A stretch of 18,812 nt of DNA from JBOHBN01 sp050698355 (GTDB lineage Bacteria; Actinomycetota; Actinomycetes; Streptosporangiales; WHST01), in assembly GCA_050698355.1 (NCBI GenBank), contig JBOHBN010000008.1, positions 1-18,812 of the forward strand, given 5' to 3'. The translations under genes were made by a program, and so were the position numbers. The notes under the pieces were generated by a model. The model worked only from the letters and a program-made list of their open reading frames with translations. It had not been told where the DNA came from and searched no databases. The first letter of the stretch is position 1. Each line of letters begins with the position of its first letter. This document shows positions 6,841 through 13,562 of the stretch, piece by piece.

Positions 6841-7578
6841 ATGTTCCCTTCCAGAACCAAGACCCGCCGAGGCACCGCGCGGCTCCTGCTCGCGACCGGC
6901 GCGGCCGGTCTCCTTACCGCGGGCGTGCTCGTCTCGCCGGCGTCGGCCCACGTCACGGTCTCGTCGCCGGACGCGGCGGGCGGCGGGTACGGCAAGCTGG
7001 TGTTCCGCGTCCCGACCGAGTCGGCCAACGCAAGCACCAAGCGGCTGACCGTTCACCTGCCTACCGGGATGCCGTTCGCCTCGGTCTCGGCCAAGCCCAA
7101 GGTCGGCTGGTCGGTACGCACCCAGGAGACCAAGCTCCCGAAAACGGTAAAGACCAGCGACCTGACCCTTACCAAGGCGATCACGACCATCACGTGGCAG
7201 GCGAAGGACGACCAGGCGGCGATTCCGCCCGGCGCGTTCGACGAGTTCGAACTCTCCGTCGGCCCATTCCCCAAGAAGGGCGGCACGCTGGTGGCCACCG
7301 CAACGCAGTTCTACACCGACGGGTCGGTCGTGCGGTGGGACCAGAAGACGAAGGCGAGTGGCGGCGAGGCCGAACACCCGGCCCCCACCCTGGAGGTGGC
7401 GTCGGCGGGCGCCGCTGCTTCGGCGACCCCGTCGTCCGAGCCGGCCAAGGCGACCGCCGCGACGGGCAGCGACGTACCCGCGCGTGTGCTCGGGGCAGTC
7501 GCCGTCGTGCTCGCGCTCGGGGCGCTCGCCTTGTCCGTACGGCGACGCCGTAGCTCCGGGGAAGGTGCGGCGCGGTGA
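6841..7578 (+). CDS. ycnI: YcnI-family (DUF1775) copper-binding membrane-anchored protein
   Basis: The product (245 aa) has an N-terminal signal peptide (Arg-rich start, then LLLATGAAGLLTAGVLVSPASA) predicted to be cut at A36/H37, so the mature protein begins with HVTVSSPDA. In the YcnI family this N-terminal histidine forms a mono-histidine brace for Cu(II) together with a conserved Trp, probably W119 here (ITTITWQ). The family segments YGKLVFRVPTE, IPPGAFDEFELSVGPFP and QFYTDGSVVRWD are all present. After a Ser/Ala/Thr linker, one transmembrane helix (about 217-236) and RRRR anchor it to the outer membrane face. Its stop overlaps the copC GTG. The role is extracytoplasmic copper binding or delivery, by family and context. 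Shine-Dalgarno support is modest (AAAGG, 12 nt before ATG). Confidence 0.92.
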   Translation: MFPSRTKTRRGTARLLLATGAAGLLTAGVLVSPASAHVTVSSPDAAGGGYGKLVFRVPTESANASTKRLTVHLPTGMPFASVSAKPKVGWSVRTQETKLPKTVKTSDLTLTKAITTITWQAKDDQAAIPPGAFDEFELSVGPFPKKGGTLVATATQFYTDGSVVRWDQKTKASGGEAEHPAPTLEVASAGAAASATPSSEPAKATAATGSDVPARVLGAVAVVLALGALALSVRRRRSSGEGAAR

Positions 7579-8153
7579 GAGAGTCCAGGCTCGGGCTCGG
7601 CCTGGCCGCCCTGCTGTTGGCGGCCGCCGCGAGCATGGTCGGGTCAGTGGTGGCCGCCCCGGCCGCGCTCGCTCACGCGACGCTGGAGAAGACGGCGCCC
7701 AAGCAGGGCGGCACCGTCACCAAACCACGAAGCGAGGTCACCCTCACGTTCGACGAGGCTGTCCAGTCGAGCTTCGCCAAGGTGGTGGTCACCAGCCCGA
7801 ACGGCAACCGTGTCGATACGGGCAAGCCGCACATCGTCAACGGCACGGTCACCCAAGGCATCAAGGGCCTACCGGCGGCCGGCAAGTACACCGTCGCCTG
7901 GCGGGTCGTATCAGCGGACGGGCACCCGGTCGACGGCCAGTTCCGGTTCGTCGTCGCCGAGGGCGCGGTCGGCAGCGCAACACCGAGCCAGGAGGCGGCG
8001 GGTACGCCCGCCGCCTCCACCCCCCAGGCTGCGTCGGTACAGCAGGACACGTCCTTCCTCGGACGGCACTGGCTGCACATCGTCGGCGGCCTCGTGGTCG
8101 TCGCCATCGGGGCCGCGGTAGTGGCGTGGGAACGGCGACGGCGACATGGGTGA
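7575..8153 (+). CDS. copC: CopC-family copper-binding protein, membrane-anchored
   Basis: The product (192 aa) has a signal peptide ending ALA, so mature CopC would start at H34 (HATLEKTAPKQGG), the N-terminal Cu(II) ligand in this family. The second hallmark, VSADGHPVDGQFRF (D115, H117), supplies the other ligands. The beta-sandwich core runs to about residue 128. An Ala/Pro/Ser linker and a transmembrane helix (about 166-183, HIVGGLVVVAIGAAVVAW) with an Arg-rich end follow. There are no Met-rich segments, so this is the Cu(II)-only type. GTG 7575 overlaps the ycnI stop (GTGA), and the 3' end overlaps copD by 8 nt, so the three genes are translationally coupled. Confidence 0.92.
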   Translation: MRESRLGLGLAALLLAAAASMVGSVVAAPAALAHATLEKTAPKQGGTVTKPRSEVTLTFDEAVQSSFAKVVVTSPNGNRVDTGKPHIVNGTVTQGIKGLPAAGKYTVAWRVVSADGHPVDGQFRFVVAEGAVGSATPSQEAAGTPAASTPQAASVQQDTSFLGRHWLHIVGGLVVVAIGAAVVAWERRRRHG

Positions 8154-9192
8154 GATGCAGCAGCCGGCAGCGGCGGTCCCGGAACGCGCCCGGTTCGCGC
8201 CGTGGCCGTACGTCGCGGGTGTTCTCGTCGCCGGGCTGCTCACCCTGGTAGTGATGCTGCTCGCCGGCGGTGGTGCACCGCAGCCGGCCCCCGCCGGTAT
8301 ACCCGACGCCGGGCCATTCACCGGGTGGGCACTGCCGGCCTCCCGGCTGCTGGCTGACGCCGCCGCGATCCTCGCCGTGGGGGCGGCACTCACCGCTGCG
8401 GTGCTGCTGCCGCCCGGTGCCGGCAGGTCACTCGGGGCATGCGGTACGAGGCTCGTCCGTACGGGCGCGGTCGCCGCCGGATGTTGCGCGTTGTTGGCGG
8501 CTGTCGAGATCGTGCTTACGTACAGCGACTTTCTCGGTATACCGGTCAGTACGGCGCTTGCCCAGCCGGGTCTGTCGTCGTTCGTCGCCGACACGGTGCA
8601 GGGACGGGCGCTCCTGATCCAGCTCCTGCTCATGGTCGGGATGCTGCTGGCCGCGACCGCCGTCGGCACGACGCGCGGAGCCGGCTGGATGGCGCTCCTG
8701 GCGTTCGGCGGGATGGCAGTGCCCGCGTTCGCGGGCCACTCGTCCGCGGCGGACGCGCACGCGCTCGCGGTTTCGGTTCTGGTCGTCCACCTCGTTGCCG
8801 TCGCGGCGTGGGTCGGCGGCCTCGCCGGGGTCAGCCTCGCCGCCAGGCAGCAGGACGTACCGTTGCCGGAGACCGCCCGGCGCTTCAGCGCGCTCGCGCT
8901 GTGGTGCGCCGGCGCCGTCGGTGCGAGCGGCGCGGTCAACGCCTGGCTGCGGCTGGGATCGCTGGACCAGATGGTCGGTTCCTCGTACGGGTTGCTGGTG
9001 CTCTGCAAGGTATTCGCGCTCGTCCTGCTCTGTACGGCGGGCTATGTGCACAGGCAGCGCACGCTCCCGCAGCTGGATACCCGGCGCAGGCCGTTCGTCC
9101 GGCTCGCCGCCGTCGAGGTGGCGGTGATGGCGGCGACGCTCGGCCTCGCCGTCGCCCTGTCCCGCACGCCCACCCCGGTGACGGGGTCCTGA
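8146..9192 (+). CDS. copD: CopD-domain copper transport membrane protein
   Basis: The product (348 aa) is a polytopic inner-membrane protein with about eight hydrophobic helices and the CopD domain. Signature segments are PAFAGHSSAADAHALAV, VVHLVAVAAWVGGLAG and FSALALWCAGAVGASGAVNAW, with membrane histidines in GHSS, DAH and VVH that are likely metal sites. CopD works with CopC and YcnI in moving copper across the membrane. In many actinobacteria CopD is fused to a CtaG domain; here it is not, and the protein ends soon after the CopD domain (TPTPVTGS). ATG 8146 overlaps copC; ATG 8155, three codons later, is possible. Only a degraded, unrelated gene follows on this strand. Confidence 0.9.
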   Translation: MGEMQQPAAAVPERARFAPWPYVAGVLVAGLLTLVVMLLAGGGAPQPAPAGIPDAGPFTGWALPASRLLADAAAILAVGAALTAAVLLPPGAGRSLGACGTRLVRTGAVAAGCCALLAAVEIVLTYSDFLGIPVSTALAQPGLSSFVADTVQGRALLIQLLLMVGMLLAATAVGTTRGAGWMALLAFGGMAVPAFAGHSSAADAHALAVSVLVVHLVAVAAWVGGLAGVSLAARQQDVPLPETARRFSALALWCAGAVGASGAVNAWLRLGSLDQMVGSSYGLLVLCKVFALVLLCTAGYVHRQRTLPQLDTRRRPFVRLAAVEVAVMAATLGLAVALSRTPTPVTGS

Positions 9193-9555
9193 CCGTCCGG
9201 CTGGCCCAACCCGGCTTCCGACTCGGCCTGTTCACGTCGTCGGTAGCCGGCGTCGCGCGTGCGGTACGTGGTTCGTGGCCGCTGTGGGTCACCCGCGGCA
9301 GCCCGTGGGGCGTGACAAGCGGGTTCGCTCTCTGGGGTGCGAAGGCCGCGCAGGCGGTCGGGCTGCACCCGGAGACCTGGGTGTACTGGCAGGACCCGGA
9401 GAACGCGGCCGATGCGTACCTCGGCGGTATTGCCAGCTTCAGCCTGCATGGTTGGGGTGTGGGCGGCGATGGCCATCCTCGGTCCGTGGCTCGGGCTGCG
9501 GTCCAGAAACCTGCTCGGCCTGCCGAACCCGAAGCCGACCGACAGCTCGTGCTGA
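9186..9555 (+). pseudogene. Remnant of a YeeE/YedE (TsuA-type thiosulfate transporter) gene
   Basis: Two adjoining frames carry pieces of a YeeE/YedE family transporter. The first, up to about 9456, contains WPLWVTRGSPWGVTSGFALWGAK, ETWVYWQDPENAADA and then YLGGIASFSLHGW. The second, from about 9458, contains VWAAMAILGPWLGLRSRNLLGLP and the end PKPTDSSC. In intact family members a long stretch with several helices and the conserved GCNIG motif separates the two parts of the first piece; here they are joined directly, so there is an internal deletion. A G-run (9454-9457) has one base too many: with three Gs, SLHGW continues straight into VWAAMAI. The N-terminal helices are missing too. No start codon with a ribosome site is seen. 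Recognition of the family is from motif memory. Confidence 0.72.
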
Positions 9556-9561
9556 CCGCCG

Positions 9562-10206
9562 TCATTCCGCGTGCAGCGTGACCGACAGGCGAGCGTCCGA
9601 GGCGCCGCGGGCCAGCTTCGCGGCCTGCTTCGGCGTGGTGGCGAGTACGACGAGAGTGCCCTGACGGGTCGCAGTGTCGCGTGAGGTCGGCACCGACACC
9701 ACTCGAACGCTCTTGGCGACTACCTTCGCCGGGCCGGTCGCCTGCAGGCCCGCCGCGGTCGGCACGGCGAGCACATCGACGACCGAACCCGGGTGCAGCA
9801 GGTCGGCGATGCCGGAGTCGGCGATGCGCACCGGCATGCCGACCTTGTCCTCGCCGTACCCGTGCAACGACGCCGCGCCCACCAGCCGCACGTCGGTGAG
9901 CGGCTCGCCCCGGCGCAGCGGTGCGGCGAGCACCTGCCCGGCCACGGCATCACTGTCACCGAACGTGCCGTCGGGTACGGCTTCGGGCGGGAGGGCGACC
10001 GTGCGTACGTCGGACGCCGCCAGGGTGTTGCCGGCGGCGAGGTCGTGGGCGGCGACGAGCACGGCGGTCGTCGGCGCGGGCGCGGGGCGCAGGGCGGCGA
10101 GTGCCAGCGCCACCGACGCTGCGGCCAGTCCTGCGGCGAGCAGCCGGCGGTGCGATGTGACGGCGCGGCGCAGGTCGCGCAGGAAACCGAACGCTTGCTT
10201 GCTCAT
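9562..10206 (-). CDS. SAF-domain, CpaB/RcpC-like single-pass membrane protein
   Basis: The product (214 aa) has an Arg-rich cytoplasmic start, one transmembrane helix (about residues 23-41, LLAAGLAAASVALALAAL), then an outer SAF domain (VLVAAHDLAAGNTLAASDV, then GQVLAAPLRRGEPLTDVRL). A second domain follows (MPVRIADSGIADLLHPGSVVDVLAV) as in the Flp pilus protein CpaB/RcpC, with TLVVLATTPKQAAKLARG near the end. No other pilus genes are nearby, so a pilus role is not supported; many actinobacteria have such stand-alone SAF proteins of unknown function. The ATG is preceded by AGGAG, which overlaps the end of the upstream phosphorylase gene (12-nt gap), so the two are co-transcribed. It converges on the YeeE remnant with only 6 nt between stops. 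Confidence 0.85.
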   Translation of the reverse strand: MSKQAFGFLRDLRRAVTSHRRLLAAGLAAASVALALAALRPAPAPTTAVLVAAHDLAAGNTLAASDVRTVALPPEAVPDGTFGDSDAVAGQVLAAPLRRGEPLTDVRLVGAASLHGYGEDKVGMPVRIADSGIADLLHPGSVVDVLAVPTAAGLQATGPAKVVAKSVRVVSVPTSRDTATRQGTLVVLATTPKQAAKLARGASDARLSVTLHAE

Positions 10207-10218
10207 CGCGGACCGCTC

Positions 10219-11031
10219 CTAGGGCAGTTCGAACGGCAACCGGATGCCGTCGAGGGCACCGGGACAGGGGCAGGTGCGCTCGACCGGTAGCGCGGCGATC
10301 ACCTGGAGCAGCAGCTCTCGTAGCCGCGCGATGTTCTCCCCGAAGACCCGCAGCACCTCCGCGTGCGTCACGCCCTCGCCGGCTTCCAGCCCAGCGTCGA
10401 GGTCGGTGACGAGCGCGATGCCCGTGTAGCACAGCGCGAGCTCACGGGCGAGCGTCGCCTCCGGTTGGCTGGTCATGCCGACGATCGACCAGCCCTGCGC
10501 GGTGTACCACCGCGACTCCGCGCGGCTGGAGAAGCGGGAACCCTCGATGACGACCAGCGCGCCCCCGTCAGCCGGCGGCCAGTCGGCTCGCCGGGCGCTC
10601 GCGAGCACAGCCTCCCGTCCGGCCGGACAGTACGGGTCCGCGAACGGCACGTGCACCGCCGCGCCCTCGTCGTAGAACGTCGACGCGCGTCCCGACGTTC
10701 GGTCGACCAGCTGGTCGGGGACGACGAGGGTGCCAGGGCCCACCTCGGGACGGAGTGAGCCGACCGCCGTGGGCGCGAGCAGCTGGCGGACGCCGAGGGA
10801 GCGCAGTGCCCACATGTTCGCGCGGGCCGGAATGCGGTGGGGCGGGTAGCGGTGGTCGTGGCCGTGCCGGGGAACGAAGGCCACCTGCCGGCCGGCCACC
10901 GCCCCCACGACGATCGGGTCGCTCGGCTCGCCGTACGGCGTCTTGACCTCGACCTCGGTCGCATCGGTCAGGAACTGGTAGAAGCCCGAGCCGCCGATGA
11001 CGCCGATCTCCGCCTGCTGGGTAGTAGTCAT
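10219..11031 (-). CDS. mtnP: S-methyl-5'-thioadenosine phosphorylase (MtnP)
   Basis: The product (270 aa) is a trimeric-type purine nucleoside phosphorylase that splits methylthioadenosine into adenine and methylthioribose-1-phosphate in methionine salvage. Visible family motifs are the phosphate-binding GVIGGSGFY (residues 10-18), PRHGHDHRYPPHRIPARANMWAL (54-76), APTAVGSL (86-93), VIEGSRFSSRAESRWY (161-176) and MTSQPEATLARELALCYTGIALVTDLDAG (186-214). D210 and D212 (TDLD) match the acidic pair of adenine-specific MTAP enzymes and not the Asn of inosine/guanosine types, so methylthioadenosine is favoured over methylthioinosine. The length is normal. It may have its own leaderless promoter and is followed closely by the SAF-domain gene. 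Confidence 0.92.
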   Translation of the reverse strand: MTTTQQAEIGVIGGSGFYQFLTDATEVEVKTPYGEPSDPIVVGAVAGRQVAFVPRHGHDHRYPPHRIPARANMWALRSLGVRQLLAPTAVGSLRPEVGPGTLVVPDQLVDRTSGRASTFYDEGAAVHVPFADPYCPAGREAVLASARRADWPPADGGALVVIEGSRFSSRAESRWYTAQGWSIVGMTSQPEATLARELALCYTGIALVTDLDAGLEAGEGVTHAEVLRVFGENIARLRELLLQVIAALPVERTCPCPGALDGIRLPFELP

Positions 11032-11038
11032 GCCGGCG

Positions 11039-11044
11039 ACGGTA
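11039..11044 (-). promoter_or_regulatory. Putative -10 box of a leaderless mtnP promoter (TACCGT)
   Basis: On the minus strand TACCGT stands 7 nt before the mtnP ATG, and no Shine-Dalgarno lies in between, which is the leaderless arrangement. A -35 element is not obvious. Confidence 0.45.
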
Positions 11045-11129
11045 GCCCACGCTGCGGGACCGTACGCGCTCGTCCACAGGACGATTCGCGCGCGACTTCA
11101 GGGGAGTGCGGAGCCTGTGGAGGCCCCCG

Positions 11130-11555
11130 TCAGCTCGTGCTGGCGCCGGCGGAGGCGGTCGACTTGGTCGAGCCGTTCGACGACGACCCGGAGGAGCTGG
11201 ACGAGTTCGACGAGCTCGAGGAGGAGCTATCGGACCCGGACGAGCCGCCCGACTCGGACGAGCCGCCGTCCTTGCTGGTCGAGCCGTTGGACTCGCCCGA
11301 GCCGGACGTCTTGGCGTCGCCCTTCTCACCCGAGCCCTTGTCCTCGGACGTGCTGCTGCCGTTGCGGCCCGTCTGAGTCGAGCGGCTGTCCGTGCGGTAG
11401 AAGCCCGCGCCCTTGAAGACGACCCCGACCGGGAAGATCACCTTGCGCAGTGCGCCGCCGCACGCCTCGCACGTGGTGAGCGAGTCGTCGGTCATGCGCT
11501 GGACGACCTCGCGCTGCTGCTTGCACGACGTGCAGGCGTACTCGTAGGTGGGCAC
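11130..11555 (-). CDS. FmdB-type zinc-ribbon protein with disordered Ser/Gly tail (Ruc/Rv0991c-like)
   Basis: The product (141 aa) starts with the FmdB zinc ribbon PTYEYACTSCKQQREVVQRM and TTCEACGGALRKVIFP, giving the cysteine pairs C8/C11 and C29/C32. After FKGAGFYRTDSR, residues about 60-141 are a low-complexity Ser/Gly/Asn/Lys tail without hydrophobic residues, so the tail is disordered. In Mycobacterium tuberculosis the protein of this design, Rv0991c (Ruc), is a heat- and oxidation-responsive chaperone whose cysteines bind zinc, and it belongs to the HrcA regulon. A CIRCE-like site upstream of this gene supports orthology. The start GTG 11555 follows GAGGAGG; the frame upstream (to 11594) crosses the operator and is not coding. 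The tail is longer than I recall for Rv0991c (about 110 aa in total). Confidence 0.85.
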   Translation of the reverse strand: MPTYEYACTSCKQQREVVQRMTDDSLTTCEACGGALRKVIFPVGVVFKGAGFYRTDSRSTQTGRNGSSTSEDKGSGEKGDAKTSGSGESNGSTSKDGGSSESGGSSGSDSSSSSSSNSSSSSGSSSNGSTKSTASAGASTS

Positions 11556-11587
11556 GGATCCTCCTCGTACTCGTGGGGCGTGGCGAA

Positions 11588-11614
11588 CTGGCACTCGACG
11601 CCCCCGACTGCTAA
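11588..11614 (-). promoter_or_regulatory. CIRCE-like HrcA operator
   Basis: The minus strand reads TTAGCAGTC, nine bases, GAGTGCCAG. The CIRCE consensus is TTAGCACTC-N9-GAGTGCTAA. The arms match at 8 of 9 and 7 of 9 positions, and the spacer is exactly nine. The site ends 32 nt before the GTG of the FmdB-type gene and starts just after its putative -10 box, so bound HrcA would cover the transcription start. Confidence 0.75.
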
Positions 11615-11616
11615 CA

Positions 11617-11645
11617 ATAATGCGTCATCGGGGCCGGAACGTCCA
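11617..11645 (-). promoter_or_regulatory. Putative sigma-A type promoter of the FmdB-type gene
   Basis: On the minus strand TGGACG (11645-11640) and CATTAT (11622-11617) are separated by 17 nt; each matches the TTGACA/TATAAT consensus at 4 of 6 positions. The AT-rich patch ATTATTGTTA stands out in this GC-rich region. The predicted start would fall inside the CIRCE-like site. Confidence 0.5.
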
Positions 11646-11665
11646 CACCGGGTGGCATGCGGGGG

Positions 11666-12607
11666 TCACGCACCGACGAGTGCCCGGACATGGCCGAGGA
11701 CCTCCTCAGCGCAGCCCCAGGACAGGGTGACCCCGGCGCCCCCGTGCCCGTAGCAGTGCACCACAGCACCCCCGCCCGCCGTCTGCTCGGTTTCCAGCCG
11801 CACCTCCGGCCGCAGCGGGCGCAAGCCGACCCGGTGGCCGAGCACGCGAGCGTCGCGCAGTTCCGGTACGAGTGCGCGGGCGCGGTCGACCAGCCGTTCG
11901 GCCGTGGCCGGGTCGGGCCGCTTGTTCCAGTCGCCCTCCTGTGCGGTACCGCCGACGACGATGTCCTCGGTACGGGGGACCACGTAAACGGGCATCAGCT
12001 CGTCGGACTCCTCGAGCAGCCACTCCTCGAGCCCGACCTGGGAGAGGTAGACGACCTGACCGCGCACCGGGCGCAGCGACCCGTCGTCGACCAGCGAGCG
12101 TGCCGCGATGCCGCAGCAGTTCACGACCAGCGGCGCCCGGTTCGGCAGGTTGGGGAGCGCCATCCGGGTGATCCGGCCACCTGCCCGCTCCAGCCGCGCG
12201 GCGAGCCAGGGCAGGTAGACCCGCATGTCGACGACCGGCACCTCGAACCGCCACCCGCCGCTGAAGCCCGCGGGCACCGCGGTCGTACGTTCCAGCCGCG
12301 GCAGCGCGCTCGCCCACCAGGGCTCCGGTGCGGGCGTGCGGAGCAGCTCGGTGCCCCAGCGCATGCGTACCCCGGACTGCGGTTCGCTGACGGCGAGCCG
12401 GCGGAACTCCTCGTACGCGGTCTTGCCCCACGCGGTGACCCGGTCCTTGGGCTCGGCGAGGTACGGGTACCAGATCGCGGCGGCAGCCGAGGAGGTCGTC
12501 TCGAGCGGGAGTTCCCGGGCGATCACGTCGACTTGGTGCCCGGCCTCGACCAGCCGCATCGCGCAGGACAGGCCAACCACCCCGGCACCGACCACGAGCA
12601 CCCGCAT
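11666..12607 (-). CDS. dao: D-amino-acid oxidase family FAD enzyme
   Basis: The product (313 aa) is a FAD-dependent oxidase of the DAO family, which turns D-amino acids into 2-oxo acids, ammonia and hydrogen peroxide. The N-terminus is the FAD-binding Rossmann motif RVLVVGAGVVGLSCAMRL followed by ETTSSAAAAIWYPY. The family substrate-site elements MPVYVVPR (Tyr) and GLRPLRPEVRLE (Arg) are present, and the DAO signature VVHCYGHGGAGVTLSWG is near the end. There is no signal peptide, so it is cytoplasmic. ATG 12607 is preceded by GGGGAG at 6 nt; the longer frame to 12691 would overlap the divergent gene. It is divergent from an amino-acid ABC importer, which could supply substrate. Activity on D-aspartate or another relative cannot be excluded. 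Confidence 0.9.
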   Translation of the reverse strand: MRVLVVGAGVVGLSCAMRLVEAGHQVDVIARELPLETTSSAAAAIWYPYLAEPKDRVTAWGKTAYEEFRRLAVSEPQSGVRMRWGTELLRTPAPEPWWASALPRLERTTAVPAGFSGGWRFEVPVVDMRVYLPWLAARLERAGGRITRMALPNLPNRAPLVVNCCGIAARSLVDDGSLRPVRGQVVYLSQVGLEEWLLEESDELMPVYVVPRTEDIVVGGTAQEGDWNKRPDPATAERLVDRARALVPELRDARVLGHRVGLRPLRPEVRLETEQTAGGGAVVHCYGHGGAGVTLSWGCAEEVLGHVRALVGA

Positions 12608-12679
12608 ATACAACTCCCCAGAGACGCTGTCGGCTCTATCCTGGACGACATCCGCCCCTGCTGTCTCCTGGAGTGTCCG
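12608..12679. promoter_or_regulatory. Divergent promoter region between dao and the ABC importer
   Basis: This 72-nt gap must carry both promoters. On the plus strand TATCCT (12637-12642) is a possible -10 box and TGGAG precedes the ATG of the lipoprotein gene; on the minus strand GGGGAG precedes the dao ATG. No clear -35 boxes or operator palindromes are seen. Confidence 0.35.
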
Positions 12680-13552
12680 ATGCCCTACCACCTCCTGTCA
12701 CGACGCGCCGTCGCGCTCACCTCTGCCCTGCTCGTCGCGAGCGTCGCGTTCGGTTGTGCGCCGCAGAATGCCGCATCGGACACGGCAAGCGACAAGCCGT
12801 CCAGCTGTGCGATCTCCGACCTGGCGGTCAAGAAGAAGGGCACGCTCACCGTCGGCACCGACAAGCCCGCGTACGATCCGTGGTTCGCCGACAACGACCC
12901 CACCAACGGCAAGGGTTTCGAGAGCGCCGTGGCGTACGCGGTGGCGGAACAGCTCGGCTTCGACGAGAGCGACGTCAAGTGGACGACGGTGCCGTTCAAC
13001 TCCTCGTACGCGCCCGGACCCAAGGATTTCGACTTCGACATCAACCAGATCTCGATCACCAAGAAGCGCGAGAAGGCCGTCGACTTCTCGCACGGTTACT
13101 ACACCGTCAACCAGGCGGTGGTCGCGATGAAGAACTCGAAGGCGGGGCACGCGATGAGCATCGCGGACCTGAAGTCGGTAAGGCTCGGTGCCCAGGTCGG
13201 GACGACCAGCCTCAGTTACATCACCAAGGCGATCGACCCGAAGCAGCAGCCGCGGGTCTACAACGACACCAACGACGCGAAGTCCGCGTTGACCGGAGGC
13301 ACGGTGGACGCGATCGTCGTCGACCTCCCGACCGCCTTCTACCTCACCTCGGCGGAGATCAAGGGATCGACGATCGTCGGGCAGTTCGAGCCGACAGGAA
13401 ACCCCGAGGAGTTCGGCCTGTTGTTCGAGAAGGGCAGCAAGCTGGTTCCCTGTGTGAACAAGGCGATCGACGAGCTCGAGCACTCCGGCAAGCTGGCGCG
13501 CATCCAGCACCGGTGGCTGTCGAAGAACGTCGACGTCCCAGTACTGAAGTGA
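12680..13552 (+). CDS. Amino-acid ABC transporter substrate-binding lipoprotein
   Basis: The product (290 aa) is a family-3 solute-binding protein. The signal peptide ends with a lipobox (ASVAFGC), so C26 would be lipidated and hold the protein on the outer membrane face. The core has the family start GTLTVGTDKPAYDPWF, the segment GKGFESAVAYAVAEQLGF, and FDFDINQISITKKREKAVDFSHGYYTVNQAVVAMK, where bacterial family members usually have Arg/Asp contacts for the amino-acid head group. LGAQVGTTSLSYI, GGTVDAIVVDLPTAFYL and a final helical part (CVNKAIDELEHSGKLARIQHRWL) complete it. ATG 12680 has TGGAG 7 nt upstream; the very long open frame before it lies antisense to dao and is not coding. The permease starts 10 nt after its stop. 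The substrate cannot be read from sequence. Confidence 0.93.
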   Translation: MPYHLLSRRAVALTSALLVASVAFGCAPQNAASDTASDKPSSCAISDLAVKKKGTLTVGTDKPAYDPWFADNDPTNGKGFESAVAYAVAEQLGFDESDVKWTTVPFNSSYAPGPKDFDFDINQISITKKREKAVDFSHGYYTVNQAVVAMKNSKAGHAMSIADLKSVRLGAQVGTTSLSYITKAIDPKQQPRVYNDTNDAKSALTGGTVDAIVVDLPTAFYLTSAEIKGSTIVGQFEPTGNPEEFGLLFEKGSKLVPCVNKAIDELEHSGKLARIQHRWLSKNVDVPVLK

Positions 13553-13562
13553 CGGCGTACCG

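Noticed and set aside
8294..8545. Two GGTATACC palindromes inside copD
   Set aside because: Short, inside a conserved coding region, and explained by codons for conserved residues; no regulatory arrangement.
11032..11129. Terminator after the FmdB-type gene
   Set aside because: Only a 4-bp GCCT/AGGC stem is found, too weak to call.
11657..12679. Long open plus-strand frame joined to the ABC lipoprotein gene
   Set aside because: It is antisense to the D-amino-acid oxidase gene and not protein-like; the lipoprotein signal peptide begins at ATG 12680 with its own ribosome site.
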